A stretch of 64,000 bases of DNA, taken from contig JBGARJ010000025.1 of NCBI GenBank assembly GCA_044230315.1, positions 11,944 through 75,943 on the forward strand. Direction: 5' to 3'. Below are positions 34,081 to 42,294 of this stretch, piece after piece (positions within the stretch are counted from its first letter, which is position 1; each line of letters starts with the position of its first letter). This DNA is from M3007 sp044230315. Its GTDB lineage: Bacteria; Bacteroidota; Bacteroidia; Chitinophagales; Saprospiraceae. Under the pieces are notes generated by a model that did no database searches, was not told where the DNA came from, and saw only the letters and a list, made by a program, of their open reading frames with translations. Both the position numbers and the translations under genes were made by a program.

Positions 34081-34120
34081 TTTCCAACGTATTTCCAATT
34101 CATTTCCAACCTGTTTCCAA
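34081..34120. repeat. Four TTTCCAA direct repeats with exact 11-bp spacing
   Basis: TTTCCAA starts at 34081, 34092, 34103 and 34114. Equal 11-base steps place all copies on one face of the helix. The array is 140 bases upstream of the caspase-like gene start at 34263 and 20 bases after the pirin stop. It could be a binding site for a regulator of the downstream pair (inference). Confidence 0.7.
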
Positions 34121-34262
34121 ACGGTTGGCCATGAACCCGTGCACCTTTGAGGCGCAAAACAAAGGAAGTGTCTGACGGCTTCCTTAGCGCTTTTCCACCC
34201 TTCATTTTTCACCACTCCGTATCAGGATATGCCTGTTCTGATGCGTCTCAAATCTTTTGCAC

Positions 34263-35042
34263 ATGAAAAACCAAAGGATTGCAATTTTCCGGTTCAAGTT
34301 ACTGGCTATGGGTCTGGCCTCCTTATTCCTGTTGACGAATGTCACGCTGTTCGCTGCCAACCGGGACATCGGCGGCTACGTCGACCGTGCCGAATCGCGT
34401 TTCGTCCGGAACGTCTGGAATTTTATCAAAAACTTTTCCACCCGGCAAAACGTGGGCAGTTACTCCTGGCAGTACATACAGTACTATTGGGCCGAGCCTT
34501 TCGAGTTCGGATCGAGCCACCAGAACTATGTCGATTACGTGGACCTGGCCTACGTAGCCGGCCACGGTTCGGAATACTACATTCAGACCAACCAAAGCAC
34601 CGGTACCGGCTTCGACTTCCGCAACGCTCCGCCGTACGGCGACCTGGCCAACAACGGCGACCTGGAATTTCTGATTATCGAATCGTGCAACACGGTGGCC
34701 TCCGCCCCGGAACACCCTACCGACTGGTGGACGCCCTACAATAACATGTTCCAGGGGTTGCACCAATTCGTGGGTTTCCGCACGCTGAGCGTGTCCGACA
34801 ACGGCATCCCAAACAACTTTGCCAACCGCCTGAAGGGCAACCAAAAAGTGTGGCAATCGTGGTTTGCCGCCGTCGACGATGAGCGGTACTGGATCTTCAA
34901 CCCGACGCTGGACGACGGCGCGGCGTACCCCGGCTTTGCCAGCGTCATCTGCTACGCATCCACCGCCAATGACCGTATCGGCAGTTATGCCGCCGACCCC
35001 GCCGGTGGTACGGCCGGTATGTGGACGTATTGGCAATATTAA
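34263..35042 (+). CDS. Secreted caspase-fold-like protein (DUF6345-like)
   Basis: 259 residues from ATG 34263; signal peptide MKNQRIAIFRFKLLAMGLAS, likely cut near Ala31-Ala32. A His-Gly after a hydrophobic strand (DLAYVAGHGSEYY, H101) and a Cys after another (LEFLIIESCNTVA, C142) are arranged as in clan CD peptidases, such as caspases and gingipains. The overall pattern (NRDIGGYVDRAE at the start, late FASVICYAS and WTYWQY end) suggests DUF6345, from memory. Protease activity is inference. It is followed after 72 bases by a propeptide-like lipoprotein on the same strand. Confidence 0.6.
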   Translation: MKNQRIAIFRFKLLAMGLASLFLLTNVTLFAANRDIGGYVDRAESRFVRNVWNFIKNFSTRQNVGSYSWQYIQYYWAEPFEFGSSHQNYVDYVDLAYVAGHGSEYYIQTNQSTGTGFDFRNAPPYGDLANNGDLEFLIIESCNTVASAPEHPTDWWTPYNNMFQGLHQFVGFRTLSVSDNGIPNNFANRLKGNQKVWQSWFAAVDDERYWIFNPTLDDGAAYPGFASVICYASTANDRIGSYAADPAGGTAGMWTYWQY

Positions 35043-35114
35043 TACGCCGGCAGGCTTGTGTCCCACCCGCTTTACCCCTGAACCACACACCCTCATCACT
35101 CAAAACGCTCCAAT

Positions 35115-36122
35115 ATGAAGAATTTCCTTTTTGTAAAACATACGTTACTCCTGGCTGCCGCCCTGTCGTTGGTGGCGCCGGCTTGTAAAAACACCACCAA
35201 AACGCCACCGGAAAAAAATGACGACTCCAAGGTCAGTTTGTACACCCTGGAAGCCAGCCGGACCGACCCCGGCCGCTCGACCGAAATGGCGGCCAAGTTT
35301 CTCGGGGCAGCCTTCGATCCTGCCGGCGTGAAATTGGACGACAACAAAACCACGGTCTATTACCAGGGTAAAGAACCGTCGGTGACCTTCGCACAGGATC
35401 TGGCGACCGGCGATTTTTCCTTCTCCAAAAGCACCGAACGGTACACGAATGGCAAATTTGTGCCCGAGCTTCCCGATCCGCAAGCCGCCCAGAAAATGGC
35501 CATGGAGTTCCTGCGCCAATACAACCTCGCGCCGCTGCAGGACAACGAACTCAAAATGGTGCATGCCGGTGGTCTTCGCGCTGCGCCCGCCGGAGCGCCC
35601 AACCAGGTGAAGGATATTTTCCGGACCATCTATTACGGTCGTTTGCTCGACAGCCTGCCGGTGGTGGGCCCGGGTTCCCGGATTGTGGTACAAGTGGGCG
35701 ATAAAGGCGAAATCGTTGGCGCTACCCGCCGCTGGCGAGAACTCGCCAAAACAACCGCCAAACGCACGCTGAAGGTATCCGAGATCAAAAATGAAAAAGA
35801 AGCCACGGAGGAAGCCGGCCGAGTAATCGCCACGGAGTTCGGCGCCAACGCCAAATTCACGATCAACAAGGTCCAAATGGCGTATTTCGACCAGGGCGGC
35901 GCCTACATCCAGCCGGTTTATGCGGTAGAAGCCACCGTGACCATGGTGTTCGATAACAAGGAAACCGTGATTCCCTACCTCTGTACGATTGAGGCGATGA
36001 AATCGTCGCCGGAACGGTTGACCATCCGCAACCTCGATCCGCGCGCGCAGGAGACCCTGCAATCCTCGAAAGACGGCTTTGTGCCGGATAATATCAAGAT
36101 CAAGCGCCGGGAAGACGAATAA
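35115..36122 (+). CDS. Lipoprotein with propeptide/PepSY-like domain
   Basis: 335 residues with a lipoprotein-type signal (LAAALSLVAPAC, lipid Cys24). Most of the chain alternates strands and helices. The central FRTIYYGRLLDSLPVVGPGS and IVVQVGDKGEIVGATRRWRE stretch resembles the FTP/PepSY propeptide folds that chaperone or inhibit secreted proteases. It lies directly downstream of the caspase-fold-like gene and may act in trans as its propeptide or inhibitor (inference). A terminator hairpin follows the stop. Confidence 0.6.
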   Translation: MKNFLFVKHTLLLAAALSLVAPACKNTTKTPPEKNDDSKVSLYTLEASRTDPGRSTEMAAKFLGAAFDPAGVKLDDNKTTVYYQGKEPSVTFAQDLATGDFSFSKSTERYTNGKFVPELPDPQAAQKMAMEFLRQYNLAPLQDNELKMVHAGGLRAAPAGAPNQVKDIFRTIYYGRLLDSLPVVGPGSRIVVQVGDKGEIVGATRRWRELAKTTAKRTLKVSEIKNEKEATEEAGRVIATEFGANAKFTINKVQMAYFDQGGAYIQPVYAVEATVTMVFDNKETVIPYLCTIEAMKSSPERLTIRNLDPRAQETLQSSKDGFVPDNIKIKRREDE

Positions 36123-36155
36123 TCCGCCAACCGGTTTGCTCACCTGAAGCAAGCG

Positions 36156-36210
36156 GCCGCTTCCGGGATCGCCGTGCAGAACCGGCGCTTCGGAGCGGCT
36201 GCTGTTTTTT
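36156..36210 (+). terminator. Probable terminator after the propeptide-like gene
   Basis: GCCGCTTCC pairs with GGAGCGGC (one bulge) and is followed by six T at 36205-36210. It overlaps the last bases of the convergent glutathione peroxidase gene. Confidence 0.5.
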
Positions 36211-36805
36211 AAAGCCCGATGGCCGCCTGGAAGTCAGGGCTGTCGGGTTTTACTTTGGAGGCAAAAAAATGGGTGAGTTCGCCTTTTTCGTTGATCAGGT
36301 ATTTGCAAAAATTCCACGAGGGTTCCTGGCTGTTCCAGCCGTTTTGGGCCGGGTCGGTGAGCCATTGGTAAACCGGTGCTTTTTCACCGCCTTTGACGTG
36401 TACTTTTTCAAACATCGGGAACGAAACGCCGTAGTTCTTTTGACAAAATTCGGCGATCTCTTCGGCTGAGCCGGGCTCCTGGCTCAGGAAATCGTTGCAG
36501 GGAAAGCCCAGGATCACGACTTTGTCCTTGTTGGCCTCGTAGTACTTTTCCCAGTCGGCGTATTGCGGCGTGTAGCCGCATTTGGAGGCGACATTCAGGA
36601 CGATGATCTTCTTGCCGCGGAATTGTTCGAGGGCAACGGGTTTGCCGTCGAGCGAATTGACGGTAAACTGGAAGAAAGAGGAGGTGGCAATCTTGTTCAT
36701 GCTGGAAAAAGCGGGTCGGGTGGATACTTTGCCGGAATCGAAGCAGGCGGATAATGCCGCGATCGCGGTTATCAGGGCCAGGAGGAGGATGATCTTTTGA
36801 ACCAT
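36209..36805 (-). CDS. Glutathione peroxidase family lipoprotein
   Basis: 198 residues. A lipoprotein signal (MVQKIILLLALITAIAALSA then Cys21) is unusual, since most bacterial GPx proteins are cytoplasmic. The peroxidatic Cys is in NVASKCGYTP (C76, codon TGC, not selenocysteine). The GFPCNDFLSQEPG block carries Asp105 where Gln is typical. WNFCKYLI supplies the Trp and Asn of the site. Probably a thioredoxin-type peroxidase placed outside the cytoplasm. It is convergent with the propeptide-like gene and upstream of prfC on the same strand. Confidence 0.87.
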   Translation of the reverse strand: MVQKIILLLALITAIAALSACFDSGKVSTRPAFSSMNKIATSSFFQFTVNSLDGKPVALEQFRGKKIIVLNVASKCGYTPQYADWEKYYEANKDKVVILGFPCNDFLSQEPGSAEEIAEFCQKNYGVSFPMFEKVHVKGGEKAPVYQWLTDPAQNGWNSQEPSWNFCKYLINEKGELTHFFASKVKPDSPDFQAAIGL

Positions 36806-36917
36806 GATACTGGGAGAGGCTCGTGAACGGATGCAGGGTACGTAACAACCGGAATGGGGATTGGTTGCGGGGTGTGAAGGCCGGGGTTTGGTTTTTTACG
36901 CTGCCTGCCAGGCGGCG

Positions 36918-38501
36918 TTATACTTCGGAGGTGAAGTGGAATTGGATAGCCGGGAAATTTTCTTGCACGGTTTGGAGGATCCAGGCGGTTTCAGCAAGGA
37001 AGACGAGGCTTCCGTGGTTGTCGCGGGCGATGTCGCGCTTGCGCCGTTCGAGGAATTCCTGCAAGGCTTTGGGGTTGTCGCTCGTGATCCAGCAGGCCTT
37101 GTGCAGGTTGACCGGTTCGTAGCGGCATTTGGCGTTGTATTCGCTTTCGAGGCGGTGCTGAATCACTTCGAACTGGAGTTGGCCCACGGTGCCGATGATG
37201 CGGCGGCCGTCGCTTTGGCGGGTGAACATCTGGGCGACGCCTTCGTCCATCAGTTGCTCGAGGCCTTTGGCAAATTGTTTTTGTTTGAGCGGATCGGCGT
37301 TTTCCACATAGCGGAATTGCTCGGGGCTGAAGGAGGGGATGCCTTTGAAATGGAGGATCTCGCCTTCGGTAAGCGTGTCGCCGATCTTGAAATTGCCAGA
37401 GTCGTAGAGGCCCACCACGTCGCCGGGGTAGGCTTCTTCGAGCAGGGTCTTTTTGCTGGCCATGAACATGGTCGGGTTCGGGAATTTGAACTCGCGGCCC
37501 AGGCGGATGTGGCGGTAGTTTTTGTTGCGTTCGAAGCGGCCCGAACACACGCGCACAAAGGCGATGCGGTCGCGGTGCTTGGGGTCCATATTGGCGAATA
37601 TCTTGAACACAAAACCGCTGAATTTTTCCTCTTCCGGTTCCACGATGCGCTCTTCGGTGAAGCGGGGCAGGGGCGTGGGGGCGATGCCCACGAAGCAATC
37701 GAGCAGTTCTTTTACACCGAAGTTGTTGACCGCCGAGCCGAAAAAAACGGGGCAGACCTTGCCGTTCAGGTAATCGGCTTTGCGGAATTCCGGGTACACG
37801 GTCTCCACGGTTTCCACCTCTTCGCGGAGGCTGCGGGCGGCGCTTTCGCCGAGGTGTTTTTCCAGGTCGGGGTGGTCGAGGTCTTCAAAAACCAGCGCCT
37901 CTTCCGCATCCTGCTTGCCGTGCGGGTTGAACAACACGAGTTTCCGCTCGTACAGGTTGTACACACCTTTGAAGCGCTGCCCCATGCCGATAGGCCAGGA
38001 AAGCGGTCGTACTTTTACCTGCAGTTTTTGTTCGATCTCGTCCAGCAGATCGAAGGCGTCTTTGCCTTCGCGGTCCATTTTATTGACAAAAAAGATGATC
38101 GGCGTGTCGCGCATGCGGCACACTTTGGTGAGTTTCTCGGTTTGCGTTTCCACCCCTTTGGCCACGTCGACCACCACGATGGCCGAGTCGACGGCGGTGA
38201 GGGTGCGGTAGGTGTCTTCGGCGAAATCTTCGTGGCCCGGTGTGTCCAAAATGTTGATTTGCAGATTTTTATATTCGAAACCCATCACCGAAGTGCTCAC
38301 CGAAATGCCGCGTTGGCGCTCGATTTCCATAAAATCGGACACGGTGCTTTTCTTGATCTTGTTGCTCTTGACCGCACCGGCCGTTTGGATGGCGCCGCCG
38401 AACAGCAGCAATTTTTCCGTAAGGGTCGTTTTGCCCGCGTCGGGGTGTGCGATAATGGCGAAGGTGCGGCGACGGTGGAGTTCGGTGAGATAGGTAGACA
38501 C
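36918..38501 (-). CDS. prfC: Peptide chain release factor 3
   Basis: 527 residues with all translational GTPase motifs: G1 AHPDAGKTTLTEK, G3 DTPGHEDF, G4 NKMDREG. The domain II and III pattern fits RF3 throughout (SFSPEQFRYVENADPLKQKQ, GTVGQLQFEVIQHRLESEYN). RF3 removes RF1 or RF2 from the ribosome after termination. A TACCTTTG box on the minus strand at 38609-38616 may be its promoter. No unusual features. Confidence 0.96.
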   Translation of the reverse strand: MSTYLTELHRRRTFAIIAHPDAGKTTLTEKLLLFGGAIQTAGAVKSNKIKKSTVSDFMEIERQRGISVSTSVMGFEYKNLQINILDTPGHEDFAEDTYRTLTAVDSAIVVVDVAKGVETQTEKLTKVCRMRDTPIIFFVNKMDREGKDAFDLLDEIEQKLQVKVRPLSWPIGMGQRFKGVYNLYERKLVLFNPHGKQDAEEALVFEDLDHPDLEKHLGESAARSLREEVETVETVYPEFRKADYLNGKVCPVFFGSAVNNFGVKELLDCFVGIAPTPLPRFTEERIVEPEEEKFSGFVFKIFANMDPKHRDRIAFVRVCSGRFERNKNYRHIRLGREFKFPNPTMFMASKKTLLEEAYPGDVVGLYDSGNFKIGDTLTEGEILHFKGIPSFSPEQFRYVENADPLKQKQFAKGLEQLMDEGVAQMFTRQSDGRRIIGTVGQLQFEVIQHRLESEYNAKCRYEPVNLHKACWITSDNPKALQEFLERRKRDIARDNHGSLVFLAETAWILQTVQENFPAIQFHFTSEV

Positions 38502-39075
38502 GATGCTGGAGGTTGATACCGGAAAACAGGATACCGTTTTGATGTGGCGGGAAAGGAGGCGTTGCTGACAACCAACTCATTCTCCCCAAACAGTTTGAAA
38601 AGCGGGCGCAAAGGTAATCATCCTGGAGCGGAATTTCCCCGCCGGTTAAAAGACGCCTGGAGAACGGGGCAAATGACCGGAAGGCCTGCCGAAACCTGAA
38701 ACGTTCCTTAATCAAAATTTGCCGGCTTAAAACAGTGCGACTGATGCTGCTTTGTCAAATTAAGGATATAGGTGATAGTATTTAAGCAAACGGCCTGAAA
38801 TAACGGGTACAAGTTTCCCGCGGCTACGCAGGTTGGTGCGGGGACGCCAATAAAGGCGACGAACCATGCAACCCAATATTCCTTCAGAATCATCCCCAAC
38901 TCCTTCATTTTTTGGGTATTCCATTTAGATCGCCGGCCTATTTCTTTTACTGGATCAAGCAGAACTAACAACTTCAGAATTAGACCGTTCTGGCCGGAAC
39001 GCACAATCATATTAATCTTTCTCATGGTCTAACCGTTTAGTTGCCCTAATTTTGGCGCCGTAAAACGCAAATCCA
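38502..39075. other. Gap with dispersed-repeat sequence and a doubtful 105-codon minus-strand ORF
   Basis: The prfC leader occupies the left ~120 bases. A minus-strand frame 38708-39025 could encode 105 residues with a hydrophobic C-terminal half, but it lies in lower-GC sequence. That sequence shares three ordered blocks with the non-coding 52.9-53.1 kb gap: TTGTCAAATTAA, GCGGGGACGCCAATAA, and TTCTGGC-GGAACGC. I therefore read it as repeat-derived and not a secure gene. Confidence 0.45.
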
Positions 39076-40701
39076 TTGCACGTATCCATCCCTCCTGTCC
39101 GAATAGCTTTGATTGCGCTGCCTGTGGCGGCCCTCGCATTGTGGTTCGGGACGCGCAACCAGCCCGACCCCGTTTGGCTGGAAGCCAACGCCCTGCTGCA
39201 CGAACACCACGCCCTGGTGAGCGAAGTGCCCGATTCGCTGCAGCAGTTGTATTGTTCACTGCACGGCCTGCCTTATCATCCGGGTGATTCCACTGCCTTG
39301 CGGCTGATCTCGCAACCTTATTTGTCCAATATCGAGTGGACGCGCTTTCGCGATTTTTGCCAATATGCCGCGCAACACCGGTTTTTGGTGGTCGCGGGCG
39401 TGACCGGAGTGGGCGCCACCAAACAGACCAAGCACCTGGCGCGGCTGATTGCGAGCCAGCCGGCCAACCTGCTCGAGATCGATTGCGCCCCGCAGTTCGA
39501 CCTGGATTACCACAAAAAATATATCGGTTACGAAACGGACGAGGGCCGGTTCGAGCCGGGCCAGTTGCTCGAATTTTGGCAGCGCTGCCGGCAGCATCCC
39601 GAACAGCAGTTCGTCGCTGTGGTGGATAATTTCGACAAGATCAACCCCGAAACCTTTTTCGGGCCGGAACTCTGGGAGTCGCTCAGCAGCCCGCGCGACA
39701 CCGCTTACCTCGGCGGCAAACCCGTGTTGGTCCCGACCAATTTTTATTTCTTTTCGGTCACCCACCTCGGCCCGGGTTCGCTGATCGAAATGAACGAGGA
39801 ACATTTCAAGCGGCTGGGCCGCCAATATGTGCTGGAGCCCAATCCGCGCGAACTCCTGGCCTGGCTGCGCCAGCAGGCCGGCAAACTCGAGTCGTCCCGC
39901 GAACCCGACGCCGCCGCACGCCTGGCAGCCCTGCGCGACACGGCCCAAATGCACCGTTTTTTGTATTATTTCCTCAAAACCAACTATTTGCTGCGCAAAC
40001 GCTACTCCGAGGGCTATCAACTCGGCCAGGGCAGCAACGTGCGTCAGTTCTACCGGGCCGAAGACCTGCCCGATCTGAAGCAGACCTATCTCAACCATAT
40101 CAACGCCCTCTATCCCACCAAACCGCTGGATCTCGACGATTTCAATCCGATGGATTACACGGTGCGTTCGGGTGGTCTGGAAGCAAATTCCAGTTTTTGG
40201 GCCCGTCAGGTGCAATACCTGCAAGACACCGGGTATTTTGTGGAGATCACCATGGTGGCTACCACCGCTTTGCTGACTTTCCTTGCCGGCTGGTGGGTAT
40301 TTCGCCGGCGCGAACAACTCATCCGGTATTACGGCGACCGTGCCCACGAGGTGTATCTGGGTTTTGAAAAACAACTCATTAGCTCCGATGTAGCCGCCCG
40401 CCGGCTCGAAGAGATCAAAAACGAGGTGGACAACCTGGTGATGCGCCGGCGTTTGAATTACACCGAAGGCCTGTACTTCCTTGCTTTTGTGGAGGACAAG
40501 GTAAAACGGATCGAATTCGCACGGAACGTCAGCGAAAATTTCCTTGAACTGTTCAATACCTTCATGGAAGACAACATCCTCACGGAAAGCGAATACCTCA
40601 AACTGCGGCAGTTTTTGCAAACGATCCGCCACAAAATTCCCGAGGAGGCCTACCAGCGGTTTTTGGAAAAAGTGGAAACCACGTATGCGGCGAGTAATTG
40701 A
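39076..40701 (+). CDS. Membrane-anchored McrB-like AAA protein with eroded P-loop
   Basis: 541 residues from a TTG start; an in-frame TAA lies at 39061 and no ATG or GTG fits better, so this start is forced. An N-terminal helix (IALIALPVAALALWFG) and a second near residues 390-410 (MVATTALLTFLAGWWVF) anchor it. Between them is an AAA-like core. The Walker A position reads GVTGVGATKQT (108-118), without the usual GK[ST]. HKKYIGYETDEGRF and FVAVVDNFDKINPETFFGPE (Walker B, D184) align with the McrB patterns. A C-terminal helical domain follows. Nucleotide use is doubtful. No McrC partner is adjacent. Confidence 0.65.
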   Translation: MHVSIPPVRIALIALPVAALALWFGTRNQPDPVWLEANALLHEHHALVSEVPDSLQQLYCSLHGLPYHPGDSTALRLISQPYLSNIEWTRFRDFCQYAAQHRFLVVAGVTGVGATKQTKHLARLIASQPANLLEIDCAPQFDLDYHKKYIGYETDEGRFEPGQLLEFWQRCRQHPEQQFVAVVDNFDKINPETFFGPELWESLSSPRDTAYLGGKPVLVPTNFYFFSVTHLGPGSLIEMNEEHFKRLGRQYVLEPNPRELLAWLRQQAGKLESSREPDAAARLAALRDTAQMHRFLYYFLKTNYLLRKRYSEGYQLGQGSNVRQFYRAEDLPDLKQTYLNHINALYPTKPLDLDDFNPMDYTVRSGGLEANSSFWARQVQYLQDTGYFVEITMVATTALLTFLAGWWVFRRREQLIRYYGDRAHEVYLGFEKQLISSDVAARRLEEIKNEVDNLVMRRRLNYTEGLYFLAFVEDKVKRIEFARNVSENFLELFNTFMEDNILTESEYLKLRQFLQTIRHKIPEEAYQRFLEKVETTYAASN

Positions 40702-40776
40702 GGGACAGCGCAGCAGCCACCTGTAGTTCAGAAACGGGTGCCGTAAAAATGCACCGGCTTGTCAGCGTAGTGGGCT

Positions 40777-41505
40777 TTAGCCGGAAGCGGGCGCTGCGGT
40801 ACGCCGCAGCACGAAGGGCAGCATTACCACCGTAAAGAGTGCAAGGGCCAGCAATTCGCCGCCGAGGATGTACCAGGGCCATTCACCGAATAAATCGAGC
40901 AGGGTAGGCGTTGGCGGTTTGTGGCTCAGGTACATAAAATTGGTGCCCAGCAGGTAATTGATCCCGGCAATACAAACAAAGTAGATGTTGGACCACAGGA
41001 ACGATTTGCCCAGGCTACCCCAGGTGGGTTGGAAGCCGTACACGAAAATCGCATATAAAATGCTCTGCGCCAGGCCGATGTGGACGAAAAAGTAGCGCAG
41101 GTTCATCAGGTCGGGAAAGCCTTGTTGCAGGTCGGGCGTGAAGAGCGCCTGGATGCAGCCGGCCATGACCATGAAATAGGAAATTTCGAACAGGAAATAC
41201 GAGCGCCGCCACAACATGAACGGCATCACCAGGTTGAGGAAATAGCACACATGGAACGGTAGCAGCAAGCCGATATCGACGGGAGTGGCATCCAGTACTT
41301 CGATCGAGCCGAGGCTCCACACCACCACGGGAATCAAACTCATGATCAGGGCAATGCGGCGCTTGGTCGTTTCCGAAACCACCTGACGGCCCAGGTACGT
41401 CCACGACACAATACTGGCCAATCCGGCGACCAGCCACCACCAGTGTTCGGCGCCCCAGGCCGTAAAATTGGACTGAAAGAGCAGCAATGTTTGCACCTTG
41501 AACAT
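40777..41505 (-). CDS. TIGR02206 / YwaF-like polytopic membrane protein
   Basis: 242 residues from ATG 41505 (MFKVQTLLLFQSNFTAWGAE), with about seven membrane helices. The DIGLLLPFHVCYFLNLVMPF stretch and WGSLGKSFLWSNIYFVCIAG match the general YwaF pattern (pfam14808 type), where a short polar motif follows the third helix. Function of the family is not known. The open frame continues upstream to 41736 but that part has no family similarity and overlaps the glycosylase end region. On the same strand as the DNA glycosylase. Confidence 0.75.
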   Translation of the reverse strand: MFKVQTLLLFQSNFTAWGAEHWWWLVAGLASIVSWTYLGRQVVSETTKRRIALIMSLIPVVVWSLGSIEVLDATPVDIGLLLPFHVCYFLNLVMPFMLWRRSYFLFEISYFMVMAGCIQALFTPDLQQGFPDLMNLRYFFVHIGLAQSILYAIFVYGFQPTWGSLGKSFLWSNIYFVCIAGINYLLGTNFMYLSHKPPTPTLLDLFGEWPWYILGGELLALALFTVVMLPFVLRRTAAPASG

Positions 41506-41597
41506 TCCGTTTTGTTTTGATCCCAGCGAAAATACCGCTTGACGCCTTAAGCCGGTTGCGAAAGGCTCATTTTTTCGACCAGCTGCGGCGAGAATGA

Positions 41598-42260
41598 TCA
41601 GCGTTTTACAAACGCCGAATCGAGCAGCCAGAACCGCCATTCCCAGGCGGCGCTTTCCCCGGCATAGTCGACTCCGATTCGCGGCCCTGCGGCGATCATG
41701 GATCCGGGGACCTCGAACCCCCGGTCTTCGATCCAAACCGGTGTGTCCGGCGTGAGCAAACTTTGGCCGGTAATGGCCCTATGCACGCCCAGGGCCTGCG
41801 CCAATGCGCCGGGGCCGGTGGTAAGCCTTGGCCCCGGCGGGATGCCGCCGCGCCGCGCCATCATTGTTTCCACGCCTTCCAACGGCTCCACCGCCCGCAC
41901 CAGCACGGCATGGGCCATGCCTTCGGGCGCTGTGACGACGTTGAACAGATGGTGTATTCCGTAACACAGGTAAACATAGGCCCGGCCGCCTTCCTGAAAC
42001 ATGACCTCCGTGCGCGGCGTGTGCCGGTTGCCCCAGGCATGGCTGGCGCGGTCTTCGGGCGCCCGGTAAGCTTCCACTTCCGTGATCCGGCCGGCCGTGC
42101 GCACGCCGGCAAACTCGGTGACGAGCACCTTGCCCAGCAGGTCGCGCGCCACTTGAAGTACATCGGTGCGGCGGTAAAAGTCCGGGGCTAAGCGCCGGGG
42201 TGCTGAAATGTTCAATGTCCAGTCCGGATGGTCCAACTTTCCTTTTTTGAACGGTTGCAT
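41598..42260 (-). CDS. mpg: DNA-3-methyladenine glycosylase (AAG/MPG family)
   Basis: 220 residues from ATG 42260; the upstream frame to 42353 overlaps the glpK end and is not family-like. The family signature is clear: LGKVLVTEFAGVRTAGRITEVEAYRAPEDRASHA, broken by the catalytic Glu in EVEAY, and YVYLCYGIHHLFNVV for the flipped-base pocket. It removes alkylated or deaminated purines in base excision repair. Gap to glpK is 34 bases, on the same strand. Confidence 0.92.
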   Translation of the reverse strand: MQPFKKGKLDHPDWTLNISAPRRLAPDFYRRTDVLQVARDLLGKVLVTEFAGVRTAGRITEVEAYRAPEDRASHAWGNRHTPRTEVMFQEGGRAYVYLCYGIHHLFNVVTAPEGMAHAVLVRAVEPLEGVETMMARRGGIPPGPRLTTGPGALAQALGVHRAITGQSLLTPDTPVWIEDRGFEVPGSMIAAGPRIGVDYAGESAAWEWRFWLLDSAFVKR

Positions 42261-42294
42261 GGAATAATCTGCTTGCCCGATACCGGTCTTGGGC

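Noticed and set aside
36209..36805. Selenocysteine in the glutathione peroxidase
   Set aside because: The peroxidatic codon is TGC (Cys), with no in-frame TGA.
36861..38516. 551-codon plus-strand frame opposite prfC
   Set aside because: Shadow of the release factor 3 gene, whose GTPase motifs are all intact.
38708..39025. 105-codon minus-strand ORF as a real gene
   Set aside because: It overlaps sequence blocks repeated in the non-coding 53-kb gap and has no recognisable domain; kept only as a remark in the gap entry.
39256..40632. 458-codon minus-strand frame opposite the McrB-like gene
   Set aside because: The plus-strand frame has membrane helices and McrB-like motifs; the minus frame shows none.
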